62,000 nucleotides of DNA from Phoronis australis (lineage: Eukaryota > Phoronida > Phoronidae): assembly GCA_002633005.1 (NCBI GenBank), contig NMRA01000445.1:192402-254401 (forward strand), in the 5' to 3' direction. Below, piece after piece: positions 22,880-34,500 of this stretch. The position numbers and the translations under genes are program-made. Within the stretch, counting starts at the first letter, position 1. Each line of letters starts with the position of its first letter. The notes beneath the pieces are model-generated. The model had not been told where the DNA came from. It did not search any database and saw only the letters and a program-made list of their open reading frames with translations.

Positions 22880-23505
22880 TGCCGATTTCTGAAATGAGGT
22901 CACGCATTTCCCTATCTCCAGGACAAAGGAAAGTGCCATCACTGTGTATTGCCGTACGGCCGTATTAGCACTCCGTGGGTCTTTAAGATAACACCCAGTG
23001 AAGATGTGATTGAAGACAGAGCAATAGGACTATACATGGAATATACATGGTGTCCCTATTTGCAAATGCATTCGATTTCCCAGCTCTGACACAAGATACA
23101 GATAAAGTGGTAACTTACACAACAACCAATCTGATGACTGTAAGTCTTATAGAGAGGCAGGAAATTGATGATTATGCTGCCTGAAGATACGTGCATATAA
23201 ATGAACCAAAATACACCCTTACTATAAATGAAAATGCAATGGGTACATTTCGGTATTAAAAAGTCAAACTTAACAAAAAAACACATCTCCCTTTGCAAGC
23301 ATGATAAGAAATTGCAGTACCCCAAATAATTCACTCAAGTAAACTGAAGTCAATAACTTGACTACCATAGCCAAAATCGAACTTCAACTAATCGGCAATT
23401 AAAATACATGTGACAATTACCGGTATATGTCAATCATGACTAGCGCAGTTTTAGCTCAACTTGGTGTCAACAAGTAGGAATGGGACCATGTCGAGGGGGT
23501 CTGAC
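22880..23505. other. non-coding stretch
   Basis: No gene or RNA recognised. It probably forms the space between the TRPM 3' flank and array R3. Confidence 0.4.
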
Positions 23506-23511
23506 CACGGA

Positions 23512-23775
23512 CAAATATACAGGGGTTGGAATGACCAAAGACAAAAAAAGAACAATTTCCAGGTGATGTATCGTTCCACAAATAAATAGGCTTGTGTGAT
23601 AGAAGTACTTTTGTGTTGTAAAAGTTAAGTGAAATAAATGTTTTGCACGAATAAAGTCAAAATAATGACAAAAAAGAGACAAAACAAGAAGAAACTGGAA
23701 ATCAAATATTAAGAGAAATTCAAAATCGAAATGAAAAAAGAGAAATTTTTTTGCAAGAGGAAAATTTCAAGTCCT
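23512..23775. mobile_element. MITE with CAGGG...CCTG ends and 6 bp target duplication
   Basis: The left end CAGGGGTTGGAAT and right end ATTTCAAGTCCTG are imperfect inverted repeats flanked by AATATA on both sides. The internal stretch around CCAGGTGATGTATCGTTCCA recurs at about 36031-36050, so the family has at least two copies here. Ends resemble hAT termini, but hAT elements usually duplicate 8 bases. Confidence 0.6.
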
Positions 23776-23847
23776 GAATATAGGAGGCAACTGTAATTCT
23801 TTCCCCAACTTTAAATGATAGAGAAGGAATGGTTCGGTACCCGAAAA

Positions 23848-24131
23848 CCGATATATATTGTATTTTGTGCACAGTCTTCCTCTGAAAACCAATATATATT
23901 GTATTTTGTGCACAGTCTTCCTCTGAAAACCAATATATATTGTATTTTGTTCACAGTCTTCCTCTGAAAACCAATATATATTGTATTTTGTGCACAGTCT
24001 TCCTCTGAAAACCAATATATATTGTATTTTGTGCACAGTCTTCCTCTGAAAACCAATATATATTGTATTTTGTGCACAGTCTTCCTTTGAAAACCAATAT
24101 ATATTGTATTTTGTGCACAGTCTTCCTCTGA
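23848..24131. repeat. 41 bp minisatellite, about 6.5 copies
   Basis: The unit contains CCAATATATATTGTATTTTG and GTGCACAGTCTTCCTCTG; copy starts are spaced exactly 41 bases (for example 23867, 23908, 23949). Copies are nearly identical, indicating recent expansion. It lies a few hundred bases downstream of the TRPM stop codon. Confidence 0.92.
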
Positions 24132-24543
24132 CTAGTTACTTGGCAAATTGACTTTCACCCATGCATGGAATGGCATTCCACTACGAACAAAATCTACAAA
24201 ACAAACAAAACTTTTAAAGGTTTTAAAACTTGCTCAACACACAGTGTGCTCGTGTTTTCATTTTCCAAGTTATTCATCCCACAAAAAGCAATCACATTGT
24301 AAATATTGCTAGTGATTGTTGCCAAGAGTAAATGAACAAGCTTTTAGGCTTTTGAAAAATTCCAAGACTTTCCAAGGCTATTTTGGCCAATTTCCAGGCT
24401 TTCTATGATAAGTGGAACTATCAATCAAAAGAAACCTAGAACACGAGACAATAATAATAATATTGCAGAATTAAATAAAATCTGAGTATTTTGACCATTA
24501 CATCCACAGAGTAAATAATGTAAAACCGAATTAAATCCAGACA

Positions 24544-25548
24544 CTAAAACGTGGTTTCAACCTCACTGGCACTTTGGCTGTCACCTGCAATTTTGGTGTC
24601 GGGAATAACAACACAGGGGGCACCCGTCTCATCAACAACACTTAAGCTAGCGGTGCAAACAGGAACTTTGGATTCAATGCTTTCATTGTCCGACTCAAGT
24701 TCAGCGATGGCATTGCGAGCAATGTCGCTGAGATTATCTCCGTCGTCCGTGGAGATCTGTCGTAGCCGATGGCGGATTACTCCTTCCATTTGCAGTTTCT
24801 CACTCTCTTCCGCATTCTTCAGGATGCGAGCCTCGTTTATCCGGGCGTCCCGCTCAGGGCTCTCCAACCGGTTGTCAGTTACGGGGAAGAACCCCACCCG
24901 CGGTGTGGTGGGGCTGATGCCTGGACTTTCTGGCTGAATGCAGGAAGTATCGATGTTGTCCGTAATGGCCGTGTACTCACCCATCTTGAATGGAAACAAG
25001 CTTGCAATGCCCGCGGATGCACTGGCACTGAGGCTGGAGCTGAATGCCGATTGTGGTGCTACCGCAAGACCATTGTTGGAACTAACATTCGATGTGAGGC
25101 TGGGTGTGCGAAACAGATGATCGCCAGAGATGGTACGGGTGCGTACGCGTCGCGCCTTGTCTGTTGCAGGTTTCTCTGTCACAGCCACAACGACCTCTGA
25201 CTGCATCGCTGTGGTGACCATGACCTTGTCATTGTTGTGAGCCGATGTATATTGAGGTGAACCCGGATTGGACTCAGTAATGACATGTTTGACATGGCTA
25301 GGTCCAAAGCTCACACGTCGTTCACTAGTATCAACCTGTAGAGGGTCATGCAGGGACAGCGAGGGCAGGCCTTTGGCACCTGGGCGTCGCTCGAGAAGAC
25401 TGTCTTCCTTGTGTGGCTTTTGACTTAAGTTGTCAGCTTCGTCCAATACTAGTGGGGCTGGCTGAGCGTACTTTCGTCTGACCGTAGGCGGTGTCACTTC
25501 CATGTCTGTATTACACTCTGGTGGTGGGGTACTTACGTCAAATTTCTC
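24544..25548 (-). CDS. TRPM3: TRPM exon 23, C-terminal tail and stop
   Basis: Acceptor TTATTTTCAG, then GAG AAA TTT GAC, open to TAG at 24544-24546 (residues 1222-1555). The tail is Ser/Thr/Pro-rich with basic patches (RRVRTRTIS) suited to phosphorylation. [13 protein letters not shown] corresponds to a conserved TRPM1/3 tail motif. The protein ends ETTF, which loosely fits a PDZ-binding end. A perfect donor (GTAAGT, 25531-25536) lies 12 bases inside the exon. Confidence 0.92.
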   Translation of the reverse strand, partial: EKFDVSTPPPECNTDMEVTPPTVRRKYAQPAPLVLDEADNLSQKPHKEDSLLERRPGAKGLPSLSLHDPLQVDTSERRVSFGPSHVKHVITESNPGSPQYTSAHNNDKVMVTTAMQSEVVVAVTEKPATDKARRVRTRTISGDHLFRTPSLTSNVSSNNGLAVAPQSAFSSSLSASASAGIASLFPFKMGEYTAITDNIDTSCIQPESPGISPTTPRVGFFPVTDNRLESPERDARINEARILKNAEESEKLQMEGVIRHRLRQISTDDGDNLSDIARNAIAELESDNESIESKVPVCTASLSVVDETGAPCVVIPDTKIAGDSQSASEVETTF

Positions 25549-28500
25549 CTGAAAATAACACAAAATAATTAAAACAGAATACCACCATCAACTAAACACT
25601 AAATAAAGAAAAATACACCTCACATATTCAGACCTTGTCATATGGATGGGAACAAGAATTTCATTTTTTTGACGTTAAGCTTAGTTTGAAACATTACACC
25701 TCAGAAAAGGTAGATCAGATTCAAACAAAATTTTCATATAACATGCTTTGCGCTCTGTTTTCCAAAACGCAGGAATTGTTTCTGATATGTTCCATTTTTG
25801 CATAAAAGGTATAAAAAAATAAGAACATTACGATACTGATTTTTAGGGAAAAAATTGAGAATGTGCATAAACCAAAACAATGATTAAGAAACTTAAAACG
25901 ATGTTGAGATGTCATCTTTAACATATATACCATACAAAATTTGGCCACAACATTGACATCATCGTTTGGCTACAATGAACTTTCTTTTTTTTTGCTAAAT
26001 TTGAATAAAAAACATGGCCACGTGACACAAGTGTTTGCCGACTGGTATGAAGTCAAAAATCAAATACTATATGATTTCTGCTTCCTGAAAATATGAACTA
26101 GTAATAACGTTACTTCAATGTTTTTTTGTGATAATTGGCTAAATGCAGATAAGTCCTACAAAAAAGCTTAGCAGGTCTTGGTTTTTTTTGGAAATCAAAT
26201 CAGTGGGCCAAAATTTTTTAGTTGCTGACTATTTTTAAAAGAAAAATCTGCCTGAAACAAGCAAAATGATGCGGGATTTGTTTTTTTACTGCTCATGTGT
26301 CCTTGTGCAGCTTTTCAAAAAACGAGATCTTTACTGAAATTGGTGCTGGCGTGACCTTTTTTCCAATTGGTGAATGTTGGTCTCGCCATGAGTTAGGGTA
26401 AAGACCAGAATCAACTTGCTTTTTTGGCCTAACCTTAAAAGCAATTTACAACGCTCATCTTTTGAGCTTCTAGAGGAACATTGAGGTTTTTGAAATGGTG
26501 ACTTTGTTGTTCGATTGGCACCATTGCCCATTACTGCACAGTTTCCTGGTTATAATTTTACATCATTCAAAATGTTGACAGTTAATGTGCCCACAAACAA
26601 GATCTAAGGAATCAAATTATTTTTGGTACACTTTTGCTCCTATGAGGCAATAATGGTCAACTGTCAAAAATTACATTTTTAATTTTCTTAGATCAGTTTA
26701 TTTGGCCATAAAGGAAAATCGAACAAACTCAGTCTATTTTGTTCAATAAATGTAATCAAACCTGTGTCTCACCTGATCATCTCCAGCAGACGACAAAACA
26801 GGTGGCTCTGGTTGTTCATCTTCAAGGGAAACAATTCCAAGATTGGGTTCTATGTAGTGCTGGATGGTATCAAGTACATTTGCTGTTCGCAAGGCCAGGT
26901 CTTCTAGTTTGGCTAATCGATAGTCGACCGTCTGCAGGGACAAGTTTACGCGATTCTCCTTTTGAAGCATGTCTTCCAGCCGCATGTTCATGTATTCCAC
27001 ACTAGAATCAACAACAGAGGTGTTTATTACTGCGAGGCAGAGTTATTAACACTATTGCTCGAATCAGTAACTGTCAAAGATAGATTTAGTAACTCTATCG
27101 ATAGACTTATTAGCTATAATTAATGTTAGACTTAGTAACTCTCCTTCCAGAGATAGTAACTATATCAATATATTTACTAACTCTATCGATGGGCTTAGTA
27201 ACTCTATTCATAAGTAACTCACATAAAAGTGATTTAAGGTTCATTTCCTGACCACTGACTTTAAGGCTAAAAGTTAGAAATCTGGTCCAAAATGGCCACA
27301 CGCAACTATTTCTGAAACGCTAATTTCACTTTAATGAGCAAAAGTATAAAAGTACAAATTCTTTGATAATATACTACTGCTATCTGTATCAATTATCTTC
27401 AGGTTGTGTACTGCTAATAACTACATGGCGAAACCTTTATTCGGTAGTTGTAAACTGGGTGCATAAGAACAAATTTCTGACTTAAATCAATGAGCTATAC
27501 CAGGACTGGTATAGCTCATTGCTTAAATCTTAAGTCGCTTTTCATGATTCAAGCTTGAATATGACTTCTAATTAGTAACTTAATTCAAACTGCCTATCTT
27601 TAACGATAGCAAAATACGTTTCCAAGCAAATTAAAGACATCTGCTACATTAATAGCGAGGTTATGCAAGCACAGTGTCAAACCTTGAATAAGGCTCGACA
27701 AAGTTTGAATTATAGTATAGATCAAGCTTGAATTAAAAAACAACCAAGCTTAAATAATATCAGTTAACCTTATACAAGTTTCAGAGTATTTTTCACTTTT
27801 CTTGCCATTAAGGGTCGCAGAGAACGGATTCATGTTAAATGGCAAGTCACAATTTGTCACATCACAAAATCTTTAAAGTCTCAGTTGCAACAGCTTGTTT
27901 TCTGGTGTTTTTGCATAATTTATACAAGTCATGCCAATTTGGCTTTTATCACAATTTTTCGTCATTGTGATAACAACGAACTCCAAAATTTTACAATTTG
28001 TGAAAAAAGAAACGACCAGAATAACTCAACTGTAAACCCAACAAAACACAAACACAAACTACCTGGCTCGCATTTTGTGACAGAATTCTCAAAATGTCAC
28101 AAAATGTCACATAATTTCAGGCAAGCAAGTTTTGTCATAGAATACCACCAAGTCTTGTTAAACCTCAACGCATTTCTTGTCGTACCGTTCAGTGGTTAGC
28201 CCGATCCTCTGCTCCGTGCTAGACAGCTGCTGGACCTCTTTACCACGGAAGTATTCTTCTACACATTCCTCCTCGAAGTCATACAACTTCTCTTTGTCCT
28301 CCGGAGACAGGAACAGCTCTGTCAGGGACAGTGTGAACGATGTATGTACAGAGTTTTGGTGACGAAATACACTGCAGTGTTCTCCCTAGACAAAACTTCA
28401 AACAACATGCACATTGCACGTCATGTACTTGCATGTTAATACTCCTTTCTGTTAACTGACAACAGTTACACTTTATTTTCACTTGCTGGGCACCTCATGG

Positions 28501-31500
28501 TAATTTGTACAGCTAAATAATAAAAAAATACACTATGGAACACAGTTTCAACAGTTTGGCTCAAAAGCAGGAACAAAGCGTTGAAATGCGCACACAATTG
28601 CACCGTATACGGTATCCTTCTAGGGTTGTTTATTGGTACCATAAAGTGGCCAGTAGAGGGCATATAATGTAGTATGTTGCACTTTGCAAAATGGAAAGGC
28701 ATGGTCATTGTCTCCTCAATAGGCTGGGGGCAAAATGTGAGTGATCTTCATAATACAAGCACATCCTTTACATCAGTTGCTTAAAGCACCACAGAAACAT
28801 ACCGGTAGAATTAAAAACAAATTTACCAACATACGAGATTAGCACAGCATTAGAATGCCAGAAACAAATTTCTACGTGGAACTTTTCCTTCATAGTCACG
28901 AAGTAACACAAAGTATACACCTGAAGGCCTATGCAAATACAGAGATCAATGTAAAATACTAAAATTGCCACTAGAGGCATACCGGTAGTCAGAATCATCC
29001 TAAAGTCGTCATCGTCCGTTGTCAACATCACATAAATACACTTGCTAAATTTAGTAAAGATCCTGCAAACGGTTTGGGAGATACAGCCATGGGCGCAAAA
29101 AAAATGCCACTAGGAGGCGCCACAGTAATCAAAGTCATGGGAAATTCAGCATCAACCGTCCTCTTCATAGTAAGAACATACATGCCAATTTTCACAATCA
29201 TACTTAGAGCGGTTTGGTTGTTAGAGGGGTGGACACCAAAAAACAGACTCAAAAACAGTAAAAATGGCCACTGGATGTCGCAAACTAGGTCGAATTCATC
29301 CGAAAACGGGAGGATAGCGTCATCGCACTAATAGGTGCCTACATACCAAATTTCATGAAAATCCGTTAAGGACTTGTGAAGATACAGAGGTAAACGTAAA
29401 AAAATAAAATTGCCACTAGGGGGCACACTAGTAGGCGGATCCGTCCAAAGTCGTCATCGTCTGTTGTTAACATCATATAAATTTACTTATTAAATTTCGT
29501 TAAGATCCTGCGAACGGTTTAGGAGATACAGCCATAGGCGCAAAAAAAACAAAACTGCCACTAGGAGGCGCCACAGTAGTCCAAATCGTCTGAAAATCAT
29601 TGTCAGCTGTCCTCTTTATAGTAAGCACATACATGCCAATTTTCACAATCATCCTTTGAGCGGTTTGGTTGATAGAGGGGTGGACGCACAAAAACGGACT
29701 CGAAAAAAATAAAATGGCCACTAGGTGGCGCAAACTATGTCGAATCCATCTGAAAACGGGAGGATAGCGTCATCTCACTAATAGGTGCCTACATACCAAA
29801 TTCATGAAAATACGTTTAGGACTTTTGAAGATAAAAAGGTAAGCGTAAAAAACTAAAATTGCCACTAGGGGGCACACCGGTAGTCGGATCCGTCTGAAAG
29901 TTCGAACATGCCGTCCCATTCATGAATGGAACATATGTACCAAATTTCATGAACGTATGTCAAAGGGTTTTGGAGATAAAGCAGCGGACGCCGGACACCG
30001 GACGGACGCCACCCGGACGGACTGAGATGACGGCATAATGAGTCCATATATCAATATGTGGGCGCATAAAAATCGGGCTTTCAAACGAGGTTCAAGATTT
30101 CTGTGTTTGAAATGTTTTGCACAATGTGTGACACGTGTTGGGCAAACTCAGCACCCCACAGCTGTCACCAGGTGGCGCTGGGTAAAAATTAAAAGAAGGA
30201 TCCCAATCCATTTCAGTTGGTGTTGGATGATTTTTTCTTTTTGATATTAATATTAAACAACTAAAAATATGACACCACTGCACAGACCAGAACCAAGTGG
30301 TACTTTAATTTGTTTCATTTTTCTTTGGTCAATGCTCTGCAATCGTGAGATGTAGTCAAGATGTAGATAACAAGATGTATGATGTAGTCAAGATGTAGTC
30401 AAGATGTAGTCAAGATGTAGTCAAGATGTAGTCAAGATGTAGTCAAGATGTAGTCAAGATGTAGTTAAGATTTATTGGCACATGTTGATCATACCTATTA
30501 CATGAAGCTGTACGGTAAATGCTTAAACTAGTCCCAAAACAGCTAATAAGTTGCCTATGTAAACCTTTGACATCAAGAGCTTAAATGCAGTGTAATTCAG
30601 ACAAGGGATAAAAACCACGACAAAGATTCGCATGGAAAAGCCACATGTCTCCTCTTTGTATGCATACTCACTGAGTCCATTGTCGTAAATCTCCGCCTTG
30701 TTCTTGCACCGCCGGTGTATATACTTCATGATCAGATACAAATGGCTGAACACAATCAGTGGGGGTGGCAACAGTGGCTTTTGTTCATACTCGATCGTCA
30801 GGTTGTAGCGCTGGAACTTCCACAGCTGCTTGGCGATTGGCTTCACTTTTTGGAATGTGACGCTAGGTCAAACAAAAGACGCCTTAGATCATTGTTCACA
30901 ATCATCATATGCGTAGGGTAGGGTCAAAAAAGAATACTCGGTGTTGCTGGTCTTGTAACAGCAAGATTTACAAAAGGTGGCAGTAAGTACAGCGAACGAT
31001 ACTCGTACTAGTTGGTCACTCATCTCAGTACTTTGACCAATCATTATCTGTGGCATGGACAAAAATCGATACCTTGCTAAACAAATAGGAGGTCAATAAA
31101 AACAATGCGAATTTCAGACAAAACAAAAAATACCACGGTGTCTTCATTCTTGGTTAACCAACGGTCTCGTTGAAAATTAAAATGGCCGATGACGGATGCA
31201 ACTGTAGCTTATTAAATAATCCAATCAAAAAGTGACGGTCGGCAGCACGTCTCCACCATACACCGAGTTTTTAGATTCGACAAGAGATTTGAGAAATAAG
31301 CAGTGGACAAGCACACATCATGGCAGGCACTGCGATGGCATGCGATGAGCAAGCATCAATTTTCCGTGGGGAATAAATATGTCACCTCAGTTGAATTTAC
31401 TCACTTGAACACAGCAATGAGTAGATTGATGAGCAAAATGTTGGCTACCAACAGATAAACAGACATGATGAGGGGAGTGATCCATGCCCCGGGGGTGCAC

Positions 31501-34500
31501 CCGGATGTGTCCTCACCACCGCAGCCTGGAACGAGAAAAGAGCATGACCTAAAATGTGATCGACGGCCACTGTAAACACTAGAGAAGCAGCGTGGGTTGG
31601 GAGGGGGTATGGAGGAGAGAAAGTAGCCAAGGACAGAGCGATAATTGTTTTATCTGCACAAAAACAATTTGAAAAAAGTCGATGAAAATCTTGGTATATT
31701 TGTTCTAAAAAAATCAGACATGTGAAAAATTTTAAACGTTCTTACGGAAGGAAAAATAGAATTTCAGCCCTTTCATCTTAAACAATTGAAGAATCTTCAC
31801 AATATTACCCAATGATAAGGCCTTGAAGAGTTGCGTCCTGACAATACAAAACTTACGGTCTATAGTTCCCGCATAGACTTCGCCGTACAACATGAAGTAT
31901 GGCTCAAGGAACACGTCTCGGACAAGGTGCCAAGATGGCGCCTGATTTGGATACAAAATGGCCTGACGGGCGACACCGAAACTCATCAAGACTATGAGCA
32001 GGATAACCAGGAAGGTCAACATGTCGACAATCTGCAAAAAGACGTCAAATAGTCTGTCGCAAGCAAAGCATGTTCCAAGTGTTGGTTACCTTTTTTACCC
32101 AATTTGTTCAAAGGACCAGGTTGTCATCATTTTCAAAATTGCTGAGGGTAAGTTTTGTGGATAAGACAGCTAAAATTCAAATAAATCTAAACTGTATATA
32201 TTTCAAGCAGCGTAACAAATCATGACCTGTAATCAAGGTAGGGAAAATCATCACAACCACATATCCAACTGTTAATAATAATAATAATAATGAGAAAAAA
32301 ATCAGTCGCGGTCACTGTAAAAAAATCTGATCTGCAGTTATTGGTAGAGAACATATGCTTTTGGGGATTTTTTGTACTCAAATCAAAGGTCACGATTCGT
32401 TTTGATGTAAAACAAGCAAAAAATTTCTGTAAATTAAATTTTGGCCATATCACTTCTGTGACTACAAGATACCAATATGGGGGAAGCCTTGATAATACAT
32501 GAGTGAATTCCAAGCTGGAATGGTTCAGACCACAGTTTTTATGCGCGATCAAATAGAGCAGAGGGCTGACCACAACACTCAAAAAGCCCGGTGAGAACAC
32601 TGACAAAGAAAAGTATCAAGAGGATTGCAGTGACATAAAATTGCACTAATGAAGTTCTGCATCAGAGCTTTGAAAACATAAAATGTTGTTTAAACCCTTA
32701 GAAAAATAAAAAAAGCAAAATTTTTGTTGGTTATTAATTTAAATTGTTTCAAATTGGTGGCATTTAGACACGATACTCACCATTTTGAACACCATGGTGA
32801 CGTACGGCCCGAGATGCTTGCTGACAGCAAACAGATCGAGTAGACGGATATACCAGAACATGACATTAAGACAGTACATGACACGACCGATCATGTGCAT
32901 GTCAGTGGACGGTTGAAACCGCAGCGCCACGGCGACGACAAACATCCAGGTGGCGATGGTATCCAGGACATTCCAGCCATCACTAAAGAACACGCTGAAC
33001 TTCTGCAACAGCTTGACTGGCTCCGAGGATATAACCTGAGGAAACACAGGGATTGGTCAATTTACGAGACAATATGGAGAACACCATCACATTTTCAATA
33101 CACCAATGAGATTTTAGTGGCACACGAGATAGAATTTAATACTTTACAAGTTCAAGCACAAGGGGTCATGAACCCGCCTTCAGTCCAATTAACAGCTTTT
33201 TATATAGGTCACATGTCCATAATAAAATTGGTCTCAAGTTCCACTTTACTTTAGTTTAGCACAGACAGCACAGACAAGTCCACTAGACACTTCTAATATT
33301 AGCACGGAAAAGTTGGGACCAGACCAGTTTTCATTCCGTCAACGAAAACTAATTTTGATGCAAATATGGAATTCACATTGAGTACTTCGAGAAAAAATCA
33401 AAATCTAAAACAATCAGGCAAAAAATAAGTGCGTTTAAAAGACACTTGTAAACATGAAGTTAACAAAACTTTATCTGTTCACATCACGGCTGCTATAACT
33501 GACCAATAGAAGGAATCAGTCAATACGACCCACCTCTCGCACTTTCTCAATAATAAGCGTGAATATGTAGAGAATGACGAACATCTCTGGAGATGACGGG
33601 TGTAGGCCGGGCTTCATCTCTACCAACACTACGTACGTATAGACGACAACAAAGGCCAGATACATCATCTGTAAACAGTAACGAAAATCTGGTCCTGAGT
33701 TTTAACAAGGGCTCTACAGAGAGAGTATCTCTGTCTCAATAGGGCCAGCACAGCTAGCACAGAAGGTCGATCAAATACTACCGCAACCAATTTTTTTGTG
33801 AGTAGTTCTTTGTTTTGCTAACGAAATTGAAGACTGAACGTAATTACAGTCAATGTGCTCAAGGTTAAACAGAAATGTAGAGAAGGTAACGGAAGGTAAC
33901 TCATATGGCAGCTATGCCGAGAGACACCAGAGTAGCTGGGGGACCTGTCTCAGGCTACATACAGGGCTTGGAATGACAAATGGCGAAAATTTTTACGGCC
34001 CGAAACATGTGCGCAGCCGGCCTTGCAAAAGTCGGTGTGGACCTTTTGCAGACAGGAATCGAGAGGACTAGAAAAAAAAAAACGGTACCACCTCCGGAAG
34101 CGTGCGTCTGCGTCTGTCTTAGCTCGTCCGCCACTCCCGCCTCCAAACATTTTTGGCTCCATAGTCGTAGTATTTGACACTGCGGTTTACAATCATACGA
34201 GCCGTCATTGAGGAAATCCACCACGCTTTTCCCAGATGCCCCGGCAATGTTGACAATTTACGTTCCTCCGAAACATAAAGAGCAACTTCCGCTTTTTGAG
34301 GTGAAAGTCGTCGGCAATGCGGCAGTAAGAAAGAAATTTGCCGCGGACATTTTATATGAAATACGATTTTTTTTTACGCGGAAACATAATAAAATACGCG
34401 GAAAGAACATTTGAAAAAAAACGGAAATCCGTGTTTCCGCGGAAAATTCCAAGCCCTGTACATAGGGTCAGACCTCATCTGTCAGTCTGAGAACCAAGTT

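Noticed and set aside
24551-25200. Long plus-strand open frames of up to 143 codons opposite the TRPM tail exon
   Set aside because: They mirror the codon structure of the minus-strand TRPM exon 23, which has homology and splice context; the plus frames have neither.
24544-25548. TRPM6/7-type channel with a C-terminal alpha-kinase
   Set aside because: The coding tail ends after about 334 residues of Ser/Thr-rich sequence with no kinase motifs; the coiled coil and [13 protein letters not shown] match TRPM1/3.
33950-34224. Several overlapping GC-rich open frames on both strands, one looking Gly/Arg-rich
   Set aside because: They lie inside a MITE bounded by inverted repeats and target duplications; open frames in three phases reflect base composition.
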